NCBI GenBank assembly: GCA_028753945.1
Contig: JAPNXP010000009.1
Location: 1-64,000 of the forward strand
Direction: 5' to 3'
DNA length: 64,000 bases
Source: Hexactinellida sp. DTS-2022
Taxonomy: Eukaryota; Porifera; Hexactinellida
How positions within the stretch are numbered: the first letter of the stretch is position 1; each line of letters opens with the position of its first letter. The position numbers and the translations under genes are program-made. Shown one piece after another: positions 1 to 14,423 of the stretch. Under the pieces are notes generated by a model. The model did not search any database. It was given only the letters and a program-made list of their open reading frames with translations, and was not told the origin of the DNA.

Positions 1-3000
1 CTATTTTTTATGGTAAACAAGTTTTGCTGGGAACGAAGGAGAGTGAAGAATTCTGTCTATTTAGTTGTCTTGATCGGAAACATATGTAAAGGATGGCTAT
101 CCTATGTGATGTGTAGATGTATCTGTGTGAAAAGTATATCATCTTTTCAAAGCGACCAGGATGGTTTATTGTCAAAGATTCACCTTCCTAATCAACCTAA
201 TTAGCATTCTTAAAATCTATTTTTTATGGTAAACAAGTTTGCTGGGAACGAAGGAGAGTGAAAGAATTCTTCTATTTAATTGTCTTGATGGAATATATTG
301 TAAAGGATGGCTATCCTATGTGATGTGTTGGATGTCTGGTGAAAAGTATATCTCTTTTCAAAGCGACCAGGATGGTTATTGTCAAAGATTCACCTTCCTA
401 ATCAACCTAATTAGCATTCTTAAAATCTATTTTTTATGGTAAACAAGTTTGCTGGGAACGAAGGAGAGTGAAAGAATTCTTCTATTTAATTGTCTTGATG
501 GAATATATTGTAAAGGATGGCTATCCTATGTGATGTGTTGGATGTCTGGTGAAAAGTATATCTCTTTTCAAAGCGACCAGGATGGTTTATTGTCAAAGAT
601 TCACCTTCCTAATCAACCTAATTAGCATTCTTAAAATCTATTTTTTATGGTAAACAAGTTTGCTGGGAACGAAGGAGAGTGAAAGAATTCTTCTATTTAA
701 TTGTCTTGATGGAATATATTGTAAAGGATGGCTATCCTATGTGATGTGTTGGATGTCTGGTGAAAAGTATATCTCTTTTCAAAGCGACCAGGATGGTTTA
801 TTGTCAAAGATTCACCTTCCTAATCAACCTAATTAGCATTCTTAAAATCTATTTTTTATGGTAAACAAGTTTGCTGGGAACGAAGGAGAGTGAAAGAATT
901 CTTCTATTTAATTGTCTTGATGGAATATATTGTAAAGGATGGCTATCCTATGTGATGTGTTGGATGTCTGGTGAAAAGTATATCTCTTTTCAAAGCGACC
1001 AGGATGGTTTATTGTCAAAGATTCACCTTCCTAATCAACCTAATTAGCATTCTTAAAATCTATTTTTTATGGTAAACAAGTTTGCTGGGAACGAAGGAGA
1101 GTGAAAGAATTCTTCTATTTAATTGTCTTGATGGAATATATTGTAAAGGATGGCTATCCTATGTGATGTGTTGGATGTCTGGTGAAAAGTATATCTCTTT
1201 TCAAAGCGACCAGGATGGTTTATTGTCAAAGATTCACCTTCCTAATCAACCTAATTAGCATTCTTAAAATCTATTTTTTATGGTAAACAAGTTTGCTGGG
1301 AACGAAGGAGAGTGAAAGAATTCTTCTATTTAATTGTCTTGATGGAATATATTGTAAAGGATGGCTATCCTATGTGATGTGTTGGATGTCTGGTGAAAAG
1401 TATATCTCTTTTCAAAGCGACCAGGATGGTTTATTGTCAAAGATTCACCTTCCTAATCAACCTAATTAGCATTCTTAAAATCTATTTTTTATGGTAAACA
1501 AGTTTGCTGGGAACGAAGGAGAGTGAAAGAATTCTTCTATTTAATTGTCTTGATGGAATATATTGTAAAGGATGGCTATCCTATGTGATGTGTTGGATGT
1601 CTGGTGAAAAGTATATCTCTTTTCAAAGCGACCAGGATGGTTTATTGTCAAAGATTCACCTTCCTAATCAACCTAATTAGCATTCTTAAAATCTATTTTT
1701 TATGGTAAACAAGTTTGCTGGGAACGAAGGAGAGTGAAAGAATTCTTCTATTTAATTGTCTTGATGGAATATATTGTAAAGGATGGCTATCCTATGTGAT
1801 GTGTTGGATGTCTGGTGAAAAGTATATCTCTTTTCAAAGCGACCAGGATGGTTTATTGTCAAAGATTCACCTTCCTAATCAACCTAATTAGCATTCTTAA
1901 AATCTATTTTTTATGGTAAACAAGTTTGCTGGGAACGAAGGAGAGTGAAAGAATTCTTCTATTTAATTGTCTTGATGGAATATATTGTAAAGGATGGCTA
2001 TCCTATGTGATGTGTTGGATGTCTGGTGAAAAGTATATCTCTTTTCAAAGCGACCAGGATGGTTTATTGTCAAAGATTCACCTTCCTAATCAACCTAATT
2101 AGCATTCTTAAAATCTATTTTTTATGGTAAACAAGTTTGCTGGGAACGAAGGAGAGTGAAAGAATTCTTCTATTTAATTGTCTTGATGGAATATATTGTA
2201 AAGGATGGCTATCCTATGTGATGTGTTGGATGTCTGGTGAAAAGTATATCTCTTTTCAAAGCGACCAGGATGGTTTATTGTCAAAGATTCACCTTCCTAA
2301 TCAACCTAATTAGCATTCTTAAAATCTATTTTTTATGGTAAACAAGTTTGCTGGGAACGAAGGAGAGTGAAAGAATTCTTCTATTTAATTGTCTTGATGG
2401 AATATATTGTAAAGGATGGCTATCCTATGTGATGTGTTGGATGTCTGGTGAAAAGTATATCTCTTTTCAAAGCGACCAGGATGGTTTATTGTCAAAGATT
2501 CACCTTCCTAATCAACCTAATTAGCATTCTTAAAATCTATTTTTTATGGTAAACAAGTTTGCTGGGAACGAAGGAGAGTGAAAGAATTCTTCTATTTAAT
2601 TGTCTTGATGGAATATATTGTAAAGGATGGCTATCCTATGTGATGTGTTGGATGTCTGGTGAAAAGTATATCTCTTTTCAAAGCGACCAGGATGGTTTAT
2701 TGTCAAAGATTCACCTTCCTAATCAACCTAATTAGCATTCTTAAAATCTATTTTTTATGGTAAACAAGTTTGCTGGGAACGAAGGAGAGTGAAAGAATTC
2801 TTCTATTTAATTGTCTTGATGGAATATATTGTAAAGGATGGCTATCCTATGTGATGTGTTGGATGTCTGGTGAAAAGTATATCTCTTTTCAAAGCGACCA
2901 GGATGGTTTATTGTCAAAGATTCACCTTCCTAATCAACCTAATTAGCATTCTTAAAATCTATTTTTTATGGTAAACAAGTTTGCTGGGAACGAAGGAGAG

Positions 3001-6000
3001 TGAAAGAATTCTTCTATTTAATTGTCTTGATGGAATATATTGTAAAGGATGGCTATCCTATGTGATGTGTTGGATGTCTGGTGAAAAGTATATCTCTTTT
3101 CAAAGCGACCAGGATGGTTTATTGTCAAAGATTCACCTTCCTAATCAACCTAATTAGCATTCTTAAAATCTATTTTTTATGGTAAACAAGTTTGCTGGGA
3201 ACGAAGGAGAGTGAAAGAATTCTTCTATTTAATTGTCTTGATGGAATATATTGTAAAGGATGGCTATCCTATGTGATGTGTTGGATGTCTGGTGAAAAGT
3301 ATATCTCTTTTCAAAGCGACCAGGATGGTTTATTGTCAAAGATTCACCTTCCTAATCAACCTAATTAGCATTCTTAAAATCTATTTTTTATGGTAAACAA
3401 GTTTGCTGGGAACGAAGGAGAGTGAAAGAATTCTTCTATTTAATTGTCTTGATGGAATATATTGTAAAGGATGGCTATCCTATGTGATGTGTTGGATGTC
3501 TGGTGAAAAGTATATCTCTTTTCAAAGCGACCAGGATGGTTTATTGTCAAAGATTCACCTTCCTAATCAACCTAATTAGCATTCTTAAAATCTATTTTTT
3601 ATGGTAAACAAGTTTGCTGGGAACGAAGGAGAGTGAAAGAATTCTTCTATTTAATTGTCTTGATGGAATATATTGTAAAGGATGGCTATCCTATGTGATG
3701 TGTTGGATGTCTGGTGAAAAGTATATCTCTTTTCAAAGCGACCAGGATGGTTTATTGTCAAAGATTCACCTTCCTAATCAACCTAATTAGCATTCTTAAA
3801 ATCTATTTTTTATGGTAAACAAGTTTGCTGGGAACGAAGGAGAGTGAAAGAATTCTTCTATTTAATTGTCTTGATGGAATATATTGTAAAGGATGGCTAT
3901 CCTATGTGATGTGTTGGATGTCTGGTGAAAAGTATATCTCTTTTCAAAGCGACCAGGATGGTTTATTGTCAAAGATTCACCTTCCTAATCAACCTAATTA
4001 GCATTCTTAAAATCTATTTTTTATGGTAAACAAGTTTGCTGGGAACGAAGGAGAGTGAAAGAATTCTTCTATTTAATTGTCTTGATGGAATATATTGTAA
4101 AGGATGGCTATCCTATGTGATGTGTTGGATGTCTGGTGAAAAGTATATCTCTTTTCAAAGCGACCAGGATGGTTTATTGTCAAAGATTCACCTTCCTAAT
4201 CAACCTAATTAGCATTCTTAAAATCTATTTTTTATGGTAAACAAGTTTGCTGGGAACGAAGGAGAGTGAAAGAATTCTTCTATTTAATTGTCTTGATGGA
4301 ATATATTGTAAAGGATGGCTATCCTATGTGATGTGTTGGATGTCTGGTGAAAAGTATATCTCTTTTCAAAGCGACCAGGATGGTTTATTGTCAAAGATTC
4401 ACCTTCCTAATCAACCTAATTAGCATTCTTAAAATCTATTTTTTATGGTAAACAAGTTTGCTGGGAACGAAGGAGAGTGAAAGAATTCTTCTATTTAATT
4501 GTCTTGATGGAATATATTGTAAAGGATGGCTATCCTATGTGATGTGTTGGATGTCTGGTGAAAAGTATATCTCTTTTCAAAGCGACCAGGATGGTTTATT
4601 GTCAAAGATTCACCTTCCTAATCAACCTAATTAGCATTCTTAAAATCTATTTTTTATGGTAAACAAGTTTGCTGGGAACGAAGGAGAGTGAAAGAATTCT
4701 TCTATTTAATTGTCTTGATGGAATATATTGTAAAGGATGGCTATCCTATGTGATGTGTTGGATGTCTGGTGAAAAGTATATCTCTTTTCAAAGCGACCAG
4801 GATGGTTTATTGTCAAAGATTCACCTTCCTAATCAACCTAATTAGCATTCTTAAAATCTATTTTTTATGGTAAACAAGTTTGCTGGGAACGAAGGAGAGT
4901 GAAAGAATTCTTCTATTTAATTGTCTTGATGGAATATATTGTAAAGGATGGCTATCCTATGTGATGTGTTGGATGTCTGGTGAAAAGTATATCTCTTTTC
5001 AAAGCGACCAGGATGGTTTATTGTCAAAGATTCACCTTCCTAATCAACCTAATTAGCATTCTTAAAATCTATTTTTTATGGTAAACAAGTTTGCTGGGAA
5101 CGAAGGAGAGTGAAAGAATTCTTCTATTTAATTGTCTTGATGGAATATATTGTAAAGGATGGCTATCCTATGTGATGTGTTGGATGTCTGGTGAAAAGTA
5201 TATCTCTTTTCAAAGCGACCAGGATGGTTTATTGTCAAAGATTCACCTTCCTAATCAACCTAATTAGCATTCTTAAAATCTATTTTTTATGGTAAACAAG
5301 TTTGCTGGGAACGAAGGAGAGTGAAAGAATTCTTCTATTTAATTGTCTTGATGGAATATATTGTAAAGGATGGCTATCCTATGTGATGTGTTGGATGTCT
5401 GGTGAAAAGTATATCTCTTTTCAAAGCGACCAGGATGGTTTATTGTCAAAGATTCACCTTCCTAATCAACCTAATTAGCATTCTTAAAATCTATTTTTTA
5501 TGGTAAACAAGTTTGCTGGGAACGAAGGAGAGTGAAAGAATTCTTCTATTTAATTGTCTTGATGGAATATATTGTAAAGGATGGCTATCCTATGTGATGT
5601 GTTGGATGTCTGGTGAAAAGTATATCTCTTTTCAAAGCGACCAGGATGGTTTATTGTCAAAGATTCACCTTCCTAATCAACCTAATTAGCATTCTTAAAA
5701 TCTATTTTTTATGGTAAACAAGTTTGCTGGGAACGAAGGAGAGTGAAAGAATTCTTCTATTTAATTGTCTTGATGGAATATATTGTAAAGGATGGCTATC
5801 CTATGTGATGTGTTGGATGTCTGGTGAAAAGTATATCTCTTTTCAAAGCGACCAGGATGGTTTATTGTCAAAGATTCACCTTCCTAATCAACCTAATTAG
5901 CATTCTTAAAATCTATTTTTTATGGTAAACAAGTTTGCTGGGAACGAAGGAGAGTGAAAGAATTCTTCTATTTAATTGTCTTGATGGAATATATTGTAAA

Positions 6001-9000
6001 GGATGGCTATCCTATGTGATGTGTTGGATGTCTGGTGAAAAGTATATCTCTTTTCAAAGCGACCAGGATGGTTTATTGTCAAAGATTCACCTTCCTAATC
6101 AACCTAATTAGCATTCTTAAAATCTATTTTTTATGGTAAACAAGTTTGCTGGGAACGAAGGAGAGTGAAAGAATTCTTCTATTTAATTGTCTTGATGGAA
6201 TATATTGTAAAGGATGGCTATCCTATGTGATGTGTTGGATGTCTGGTGAAAAGTATATCTCTTTTCAAAGCGACCAGGATGGTTTATTGTCAAAGATTCA
6301 CCTTCCTAATCAACCTAATTAGCATTCTTAAAATCTATTTTTTATGGTAAACAAGTTTGCTGGGAACGAAGGAGAGTGAAAGAATTCTTCTATTTAATTG
6401 TCTTGATGGAATATATTGTAAAGGATGGCTATCCTATGTGATGTGTTGGATGTCTGGTGAAAAGTATATCTCTTTTCAAAGCGACCAGGATGGTTTATTG
6501 TCAAAGATTCACCTTCCTAATCAACCTAATTAGCATTCTTAAAATCTATTTTTTATGGTAAACAAGTTTGCTGGGAACGAAGGAGAGTGAAAGAATTCTT
6601 CTATTTAATTGTCTTGATGGAATATATTGTAAAGGATGGCTATCCTATGTGATGTGTTGGATGTCTGGTGAAAAGTATATCTCTTTTCAAAGCGACCAGG
6701 ATGGTTTATTGTCAAAGATTCACCTTCCTAATCAACCTAATTAGCATTCTTAAAATCTATTTTTTATGGTAAACAAGTTTGCTGGGAACGAAGGAGAGTG
6801 AAAGAATTCTTCTATTTAATTGTCTTGATGGAATATATTGTAAAGGATGGCTATCCTATGTGATGTGTTGGATGTCTGGTGAAAAGTATATCTCTTTTCA
6901 AAGCGACCAGGATGGTTTATTGTCAAAGATTCACCTTCCTAATCAACCTAATTAGCATTCTTAAAATCTATTTTTTATGGTAAACAAGTTTGCTGGGAAC
7001 GAAGGAGAGTGAAAGAATTCTTCTATTTAATTGTCTTGATGGAATATATTGTAAAGGATGGCTATCCTATGTGATGTGTTGGATGTCTGGTGAAAAGTAT
7101 ATCTCTTTTCAAAGCGACCAGGATGGTTTATTGTCAAAGATTCACCTTCCTAATCAACCTAATTAGCATTCTTAAAATCTATTTTTTATGGTAAACAAGT
7201 TTGCTGGGAACGAAGGAGAGTGAAAGAATTCTTCTATTTAATTGTCTTGATGGAATATATTGTAAAGGATGGCTATCCTATGTGATGTGTTGGATGTCTG
7301 GTGAAAAGTATATCTCTTTTCAAAGCGACCAGGATGGTTTATTGTCAAAGATTCACCTTCCTAATCAACCTAATTAGCATTCTTAAAATCTATTTTTTAT
7401 GGTAAACAAGTTTGCTGGGAACGAAGGAGAGTGAAAGAATTCTTCTATTTAATTGTCTTGATGGAATATATTGTAAAGGATGGCTATCCTATGTGATGTG
7501 TTGGATGTCTGGTGAAAAGTATATCTCTTTTCAAAGCGACCAGGATGGTTTATTGTCAAAGATTCACCTTCCTAATCAACCTAATTAGCATTCTTAAAAT
7601 CTATTTTTTATGGTAAACAAGTTTGCTGGGAACGAAGGAGAGTGAAAGAATTCTTCTATTTAATTGTCTTGATGGAATATATTGTAAAGGATGGCTATCC
7701 TATGTGATGTGTTGGATGTCTGGTGAAAAGTATATCTCTTTTCAAAGCGACCAGGATGGTTTATTGTCAAAGATTCACCTTCCTAATCAACCTAATTAGC
7801 ATTCTTAAAATCTATTTTTTATGGTAAACAAGTTTGCTGGGAACGAAGGAGAGTGAAAGAATTCTTCTATTTAATTGTCTTGATGGAATATATTGTAAAG
7901 GATGGCTATCCTATGTGATGTGTTGGATGTCTGGTGAAAAGTATATCTCTTTTCAAAGCGACCAGGATGGTTTATTGTCAAAGATTCACCTTCCTAATCA
8001 ACCTAATTAGCATTCTTAAAATCTATTTTTTATGGTAAACAAGTTTGCTGGGAACGAAGGAGAGTGAAAGAATTCTTCTATTTAATTGTCTTGATGGAAT
8101 ATATTGTAAAGGATGGCTATCCTATGTGATGTGTTGGATGTCTGGTGAAAAGTATATCTCTTTTCAAAGCGACCAGGATGGTTTATTGTCAAAGATTCAC
8201 CTTCCTAATCAACCTAATTAGCATTCTTAAAATCTATTTTTTATGGTAAACAAGTTTGCTGGGAACGAAGGAGAGTGAAAGAATTCTTCTATTTAATTGT
8301 CTTGATGGAATATATTGTAAAGGATGGCTATCCTATGTGATGTGTTGGATGTCTGGTGAAAAGTATATCTCTTTTCAAAGCGACCAGGATGGTTTATTGT
8401 CAAAGATTCACCTTCCTAATCAACCTAATTAGCATTCTTAAAATCTATTTTTTATGGTAAACAAGTTTGCTGGGAACGAAGGAGAGTGAAAGAATTCTTC
8501 TATTTAATTGTCTTGATGGAATATATTGTAAAGGATGGCTATCCTATGTGATGTGTTGGATGTCTGGTGAAAAGTATATCTCTTTTCAAAGCGACCAGGA
8601 TGGTTTATTGTCAAAGATTCACCTTCCTAATCAACCTAATTAGCATTCTTAAAATCTATTTTTTATGGTAAACAAGTTTGCTGGGAACGAAGGAGAGTGA
8701 AAGAATTCTTCTATTTAATTGTCTTGATGGAATATATTGTAAAGGATGGCTATCCTATGTGATGTGTTGGATGTCTGGTGAAAAGTATATCTCTTTTCAA
8801 AGCGACCAGGATGGTTTATTGTCAAAGATTCACCTTCCTAATCAACCTAATTAGCATTCTTAAAATCTATTTTTTATGGTAAACAAGTTTGCTGGGAACG
8901 AAGGAGAGTGAAAGAATTCTTCTATTTAATTGTCTTGATGGAATATATTGTAAAGGATGGCTATCCTATGTGATGTGTTGGATGTCTGGTGAAAAGTATA

Positions 9001-12000
9001 TCTCTTTTCAAAGCGACCAGGATGGTTTATTGTCAAAGATTCACCTTCCTAATCAACCTAATTAGCATTCTTAAAATCTATTTTTTATGGTAAACAAGTT
9101 TGCTGGGAACGAAGGAGAGTGAAAGAATTCTTCTATTTAATTGTCTTGATGGAATATATTGTAAAGGATGGCTATCCTATGTGATGTGTTGGATGTCTGG
9201 TGAAAAGTATATCTCTTTTCAAAGCGACCAGGATGGTTTATTGTCAAAGATTCACCTTCCTAATCAACCTAATTAGCATTCTTAAAATCTATTTTTTATG
9301 GTAAACAAGTTTGCTGGGAACGAAGGAGAGTGAAAGAATTCTTCTATTTAATTGTCTTGATGGAATATATTGTAAAGGATGGCTATCCTATGTGATGTGT
9401 TGGATGTCTGGTGAAAAGTATATCTCTTTTCAAAGCGACCAGGATGGTTTATTGTCAAAGATTCACCTTCCTAATCAACCTAATTAGCATTCTTAAAATC
9501 TATTTTTTATGGTAAACAAGTTTGCTGGGAACGAAGGAGAGTGAAAGAATTCTTCTATTTAATTGTCTTGATGGAATATATTGTAAAGGATGGCTATCCT
9601 ATGTGATGTGTTGGATGTCTGGTGAAAAGTATATCTCTTTTCAAAGCGACCAGGATGGTTTATTGTCAAAGATTCACCTTCCTAATCAACCTAATTAGCA
9701 TTCTTAAAATCTATTTTTTATGGTAAACAAGTTTGCTGGGAACGAAGGAGAGTGAAAGAATTCTTCTATTTAATTGTCTTGATGGAATATATTGTAAAGG
9801 ATGGCTATCCTATGTGATGTGTTGGATGTCTGGTGAAAAGTATATCTCTTTTCAAAGCGACCAGGATGGTTTATTGTCAAAGATTCACCTTCCTAATCAA
9901 CCTAATTAGCATTCTTAAAATCTATTTTTTATGGTAAACAAGTTTGCTGGGAACGAAGGAGAGTGAAAGAATTCTTCTATTTAATTGTCTTGATGGAATA
10001 TATTGTAAAGGATGGCTATCCTATGTGATGTGTTGGATGTCTGGTGAAAAGTATATCTCTTTTCAAAGCGACCAGGATGGTTTATTGTCAAAGATTCACC
10101 TTCCTAATCAACCTAATTAGCATTCTTAAAATCTATTTTTTATGGTAAACAAGTTTGCTGGGAACGAAGGAGAGTGAAAGAATTCTTCTATTTAATTGTC
10201 TTGATGGAATATATTGTAAAGGATGGCTATCCTATGTGATGTGTTGGATGTCTGGTGAAAAGTATATCTCTTTTCAAAGCGACCAGGATGGTTTATTGTC
10301 AAAGATTCACCTTCCTAATCAACCTAATTAGCATTCTTAAAATCTATTTTTTATGGTAAACAAGTTTGCTGGGAACGAAGGAGAGTGAAAGAATTCTTCT
10401 ATTTAATTGTCTTGATGGAATATATTGTAAAGGATGGCTATCCTATGTGATGTGTTGGATGTCTGGTGAAAAGTATATCTCTTTTCAAAGCGACCAGGAT
10501 GGTTTATTGTCAAAGATTCACCTTCCTAATCAACCTAATTAGCATTCTTAAAATCTATTTTTTATGGTAAACAAGTTTGCTGGGAACGAAGGAGAGTGAA
10601 AGAATTCTTCTATTTAATTGTCTTGATGGAATATATTGTAAAGGATGGCTATCCTATGTGATGTGTTGGATGTCTGGTGAAAAGTATATCTCTTTTCAAA
10701 GCGACCAGGATGGTTTATTGTCAAAGATTCACCTTCCTAATCAACCTAATTAGCATTCTTAAAATCTATTTTTTATGGTAAACAAGTTTGCTGGGAACGA
10801 AGGAGAGTGAAAGAATTCTTCTATTTAATTGTCTTGATGGAATATATTGTAAAGGATGGCTATCCTATGTGATGTGTTGGATGTCTGGTGAAAAGTATAT
10901 CTCTTTTCAAAGCGACCAGGATGGTTTATTGTCAAAGATTCACCTTCCTAATCAACCTAATTAGCATTCTTAAAATCTATTTTTTATGGTAAACAAGTTT
11001 GCTGGGAACGAAGGAGAGTGAAAGAATTCTTCTATTTAATTGTCTTGATGGAATATATTGTAAAGGATGGCTATCCTATGTGATGTGTTGGATGTCTGGT
11101 GAAAAGTATATCTCTTTTCAAAGCGACCAGGATGGTTTATTGTCAAAGATTCACCTTCCTAATCAACCTAATTAGCATTCTTAAAATCTATTTTTTATGG
11201 TAAACAAGTTTGCTGGGAACGAAGGAGAGTGAAAGAATTCTTCTATTTAATTGTCTTGATGGAATATATTGTAAAGGATGGCTATCCTATGTGATGTGTT
11301 GGATGTCTGGTGAAAAGTATATCTCTTTTCAAAGCGACCAGGATGGTTTATTGTCAAAGATTCACCTTCCTAATCAACCTAATTAGCATTCTTAAAATCT
11401 ATTTTTTATGGTAAACAAGTTTGCTGGGAACGAAGGAGAGTGAAAGAATTCTTCTATTTAATTGTCTTGATGGAATATATTGTAAAGGATGGCTATCCTA
11501 TGTGATGTGTTGGATGTCTGGTGAAAAGTATATCTCTTTTCAAAGCGACCAGGATGGTTTATTGTCAAAGATTCACCTTCCTAATCAACCTAATTAGCAT
11601 TCTTAAAATCTATTTTTTATGGTAAACAAGTTTGCTGGGAACGAAGGAGAGTGAAAGAATTCTTCTATTTAATTGTCTTGATGGAATATATTGTAAAGGA
11701 TGGCTATCCTATGTGATGTGTTGGATGTCTGGTGAAAAGTATATCTCTTTTCAAAGCGACCAGGATGGTTTATTGTCAAAGATTCACCTTCCTAATCAAC
11801 CTAATTAGCATTCTTAAAATCTATTTTTTATGGTAAACAAGTTTGCTGGGAACGAAGGAGAGTGAAAGAATTCTTCTATTTAATTGTCTTGATGGAATAT
11901 ATTGTAAAGGATGGCTATCCTATGTGATGTGTTGGATGTCTGGTGAAAAGTATATCTCTTTTCAAAGCGACCAGGATGGTTTATTGTCAAAGATTCACCT

Positions 12001-13880
12001 TCCTAATCAACCTAATTAGCATTCTTAAAATCTATTTTTTATGGTAAACAAGTTTGCTGGGAACGAAGGAGAGTGAAAGAATTCTTCTATTTAATTGTCT
12101 TGATGGAATATATTGTAAAGGATGGCTATCCTATGTGATGTGTTGGATGTCTGGTGAAAAGTATATCTCTTTTCAAAGCGACCAGGATGGTTTATTGTCA
12201 AAGATTCACCTTCCTAATCAACCTAATTAGCATTCTTAAAATCTATTTTTTATGGTAAACAAGTTTGCTGGGAACGAAGGAGAGTGAAAGAATTCTTCTA
12301 TTTAATTGTCTTGATGGAATATATTGTAAAGGATGGCTATCCTATGTGATGTGTTGGATGTCTGGTGAAAAGTATATCTCTTTTCAAAGCGACCAGGATG
12401 GTTTATTGTCAAAGATTCACCTTCCTAATCAACCTAATTAGCATTCTTAAAATCTATTTTTTATGGTAAACAAGTTTGCTGGGAACGAAGGAGAGTGAAA
12501 GAATTCTTCTATTTAATTGTCTTGATGGAATATATTGTAAAGGATGGCTATCCTATGTGATGTGTTGGATGTCTGGTGAAAAGTATATCTCTTTTCAAAG
12601 CGACCAGGATGGTTTATTGTCAAAGATTCACCTTCCTAATCAACCTAATTAGCATTCTTAAAATCTATTTTTTATGGTAAACAAGTTTGCTGGGAACGAA
12701 GGAGAGTGAAAGAATTCTTCTATTTAATTGTCTTGATGGAATATATTGTAAAGGATGGCTATCCTATGTGATGTGTTGGATGTCTGGTGAAAAGTATATC
12801 TCTTTTCAAAGCGACCAGGATGGTTTATTGTCAAAGATTCACCTTCCTAATCAACCTAATTAGCATTCTTAAAATCTATTTTTTATGGTAAACAAGTTTG
12901 CTGGGAACGAAGGAGAGTGAAAGAATTCTTCTATTTAATTGTCTTGATGGAATATATTGTAAAGGATGGCTATCCTATGTGATGTGTTGGATGTCTGGTG
13001 AAAAGTATATCTCTTTTCAAAGCGACCAGGATGGTTTATTGTCAAAGATTCACCTTCCTAATCAACCTAATTAGCATTCTTAAAATCTATTTTTTATGGT
13101 AAACAAGTTTGCTGGGAACGAAGGAGAGTGAAAGAATTCTTCTATTTAATTGTCTTGATGGAATATATTGTAAAGGATGGCTATCCTATGTGATGTGTTG
13201 GATGTCTGGTGAAAAGTATATCTCTTTTCAAAGCGACCAGGATGGTTTATTGTCAAAGATTCACCTTCCTAATCAACCTAATTAGCATTCTTAAAATCTA
13301 TTTTTTATGGTAAACAAGTTTGCTGGGAACGAAGGAGAGTGAAAGAATTCTTCTATTTAATTGTCTTGATGGAATATATTGTAAAGGATGGCTATCCTAT
13401 GTGATGTGTTGGATGTCTGGTGAAAAGTATATCTCTTTTCAAAGCGACCAGGATGGTTTATTGTCAAAGATTCACCTTCCTAATCAACCTAATTAGCATT
13501 CTTAAAATCTATTTTTTATGGTAAACAAGTTTGCTGGGAACGAAGGAGAGTGAAAGAATTCTTCTATTTAATTGTCTTGATGGAATATATTGTAAAGGAT
13601 GGCTATCCTATGTGATGTGTTGGATGTCTGGTGAAAAGTATATCTCTTTTCAAAGCGACCAGGATGGTTTATTGTCAAAGATTCACCTTCCTAATCAACC
13701 TAATTAGCATTCTTAAAATCTATTTTTTATGGTAAACAAGTTTGCTGGGAACGAAGGAGAGTGAAAGAATTCTTCTATTTAATTGTCTTGATGGAATATA
13801 TTGTAAAGGATGGCTATCCTATGTGATGTGTTGGGATGTCTGGTGTAAAGTATATCTCTTTTCAAAGCGACCTGGATGGA
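1..13880. repeat. 211-bp satellite array, about 66 tandem copies
   Basis: Head-to-tail copies of one 211-bp AT-rich unit fill this stretch. The landmark ctattttttatggtaaac recurs at 217, 427, 638, 849, 1060 and so on to 13720. From 427 to 13720 is exactly 63 x 211 bp, so there is no net indel in 13.3 kb, and the units I compared by eye look identical. The first copy (1-216) carries several small indels and substitutions, the second is one base short, and the last (from 13720) diverges after about 13835 and ends near 13880. Because 211 is not a multiple of three and stops occur in every unit, it is not coding. Each unit has one GAATTC. The array runs off the left edge, so its full length is unknown. 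It abuts CLASP exons that must have upstream partners, so it probably lies in a CLASP intron. Confidence 0.97.
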
Positions 13881-13884
13881 TAAC

Positions 13885-14423
13885 GGAAAAAAAACTCGCG
13901 TTTCTATATCTCTACTCTAAATAAAGTAGAAAACGCTCGCCATTCTATGTAAGTTGAATGTATTATAGTTAAAAAGATTAGTTTTTCTAAATATTCATTG
14001 GCCCATTTGTAACACATTCTTTGGTTCAGAAGTTTTGCAACGAATGGCTCAATTGCATATTATCTAAGTGTAAACACATGATGCGCCTTCCTAATTTGAT
14101 TGCAATGGTTATTACGTATTAATATACCTTCGCTTTACATAAGAGTTATGTTTTCAGATTGCTCTAAATTGAATTCACACATCAATCTGTATCAATGTGT
14201 AGGAGTTCTGGTAACCTGAAACCTGCATTCCTTTCCCTAGGCTTAATCGTTATAGCAACATATAAAACCTTTCAACTCAACTCGTACTATAGTTTACACC
14301 AAATATCGTGAATCCTAACTGTTAATTAATGGCCTCCGAAAATTATGTGGATATAGCTGAGGTGGGAAATCAATTTGTAACTTCGCAATTATTTCTGCAA
14401 ATGATATAATGTTTATTTCGTAG
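13885..14423. other. non-coding spacer between satellite and first visible CLASP exon
   Basis: AT-rich sequence with no ORF of note and no recognisable repeat. It ends in the splice acceptor (tttcgtag) of the first visible CLASP exon, so it is most simply the 3' part of a CLASP intron. Confidence 0.6.

Noticed and set aside
239-442. Short ORFs inside the 211-bp satellite (also at 10-204 and 13742-13924)
   Set aside because: They recur only because the DNA repeats; the 211-bp period shifts frame and stops occur in each unit. No domain or coding bias.
1-13880. CRISPR-like array or rDNA/tRNA repeat
   Set aside because: Head-to-tail units without spacers in a eukaryotic genome; no rRNA or tRNA features in the unit.
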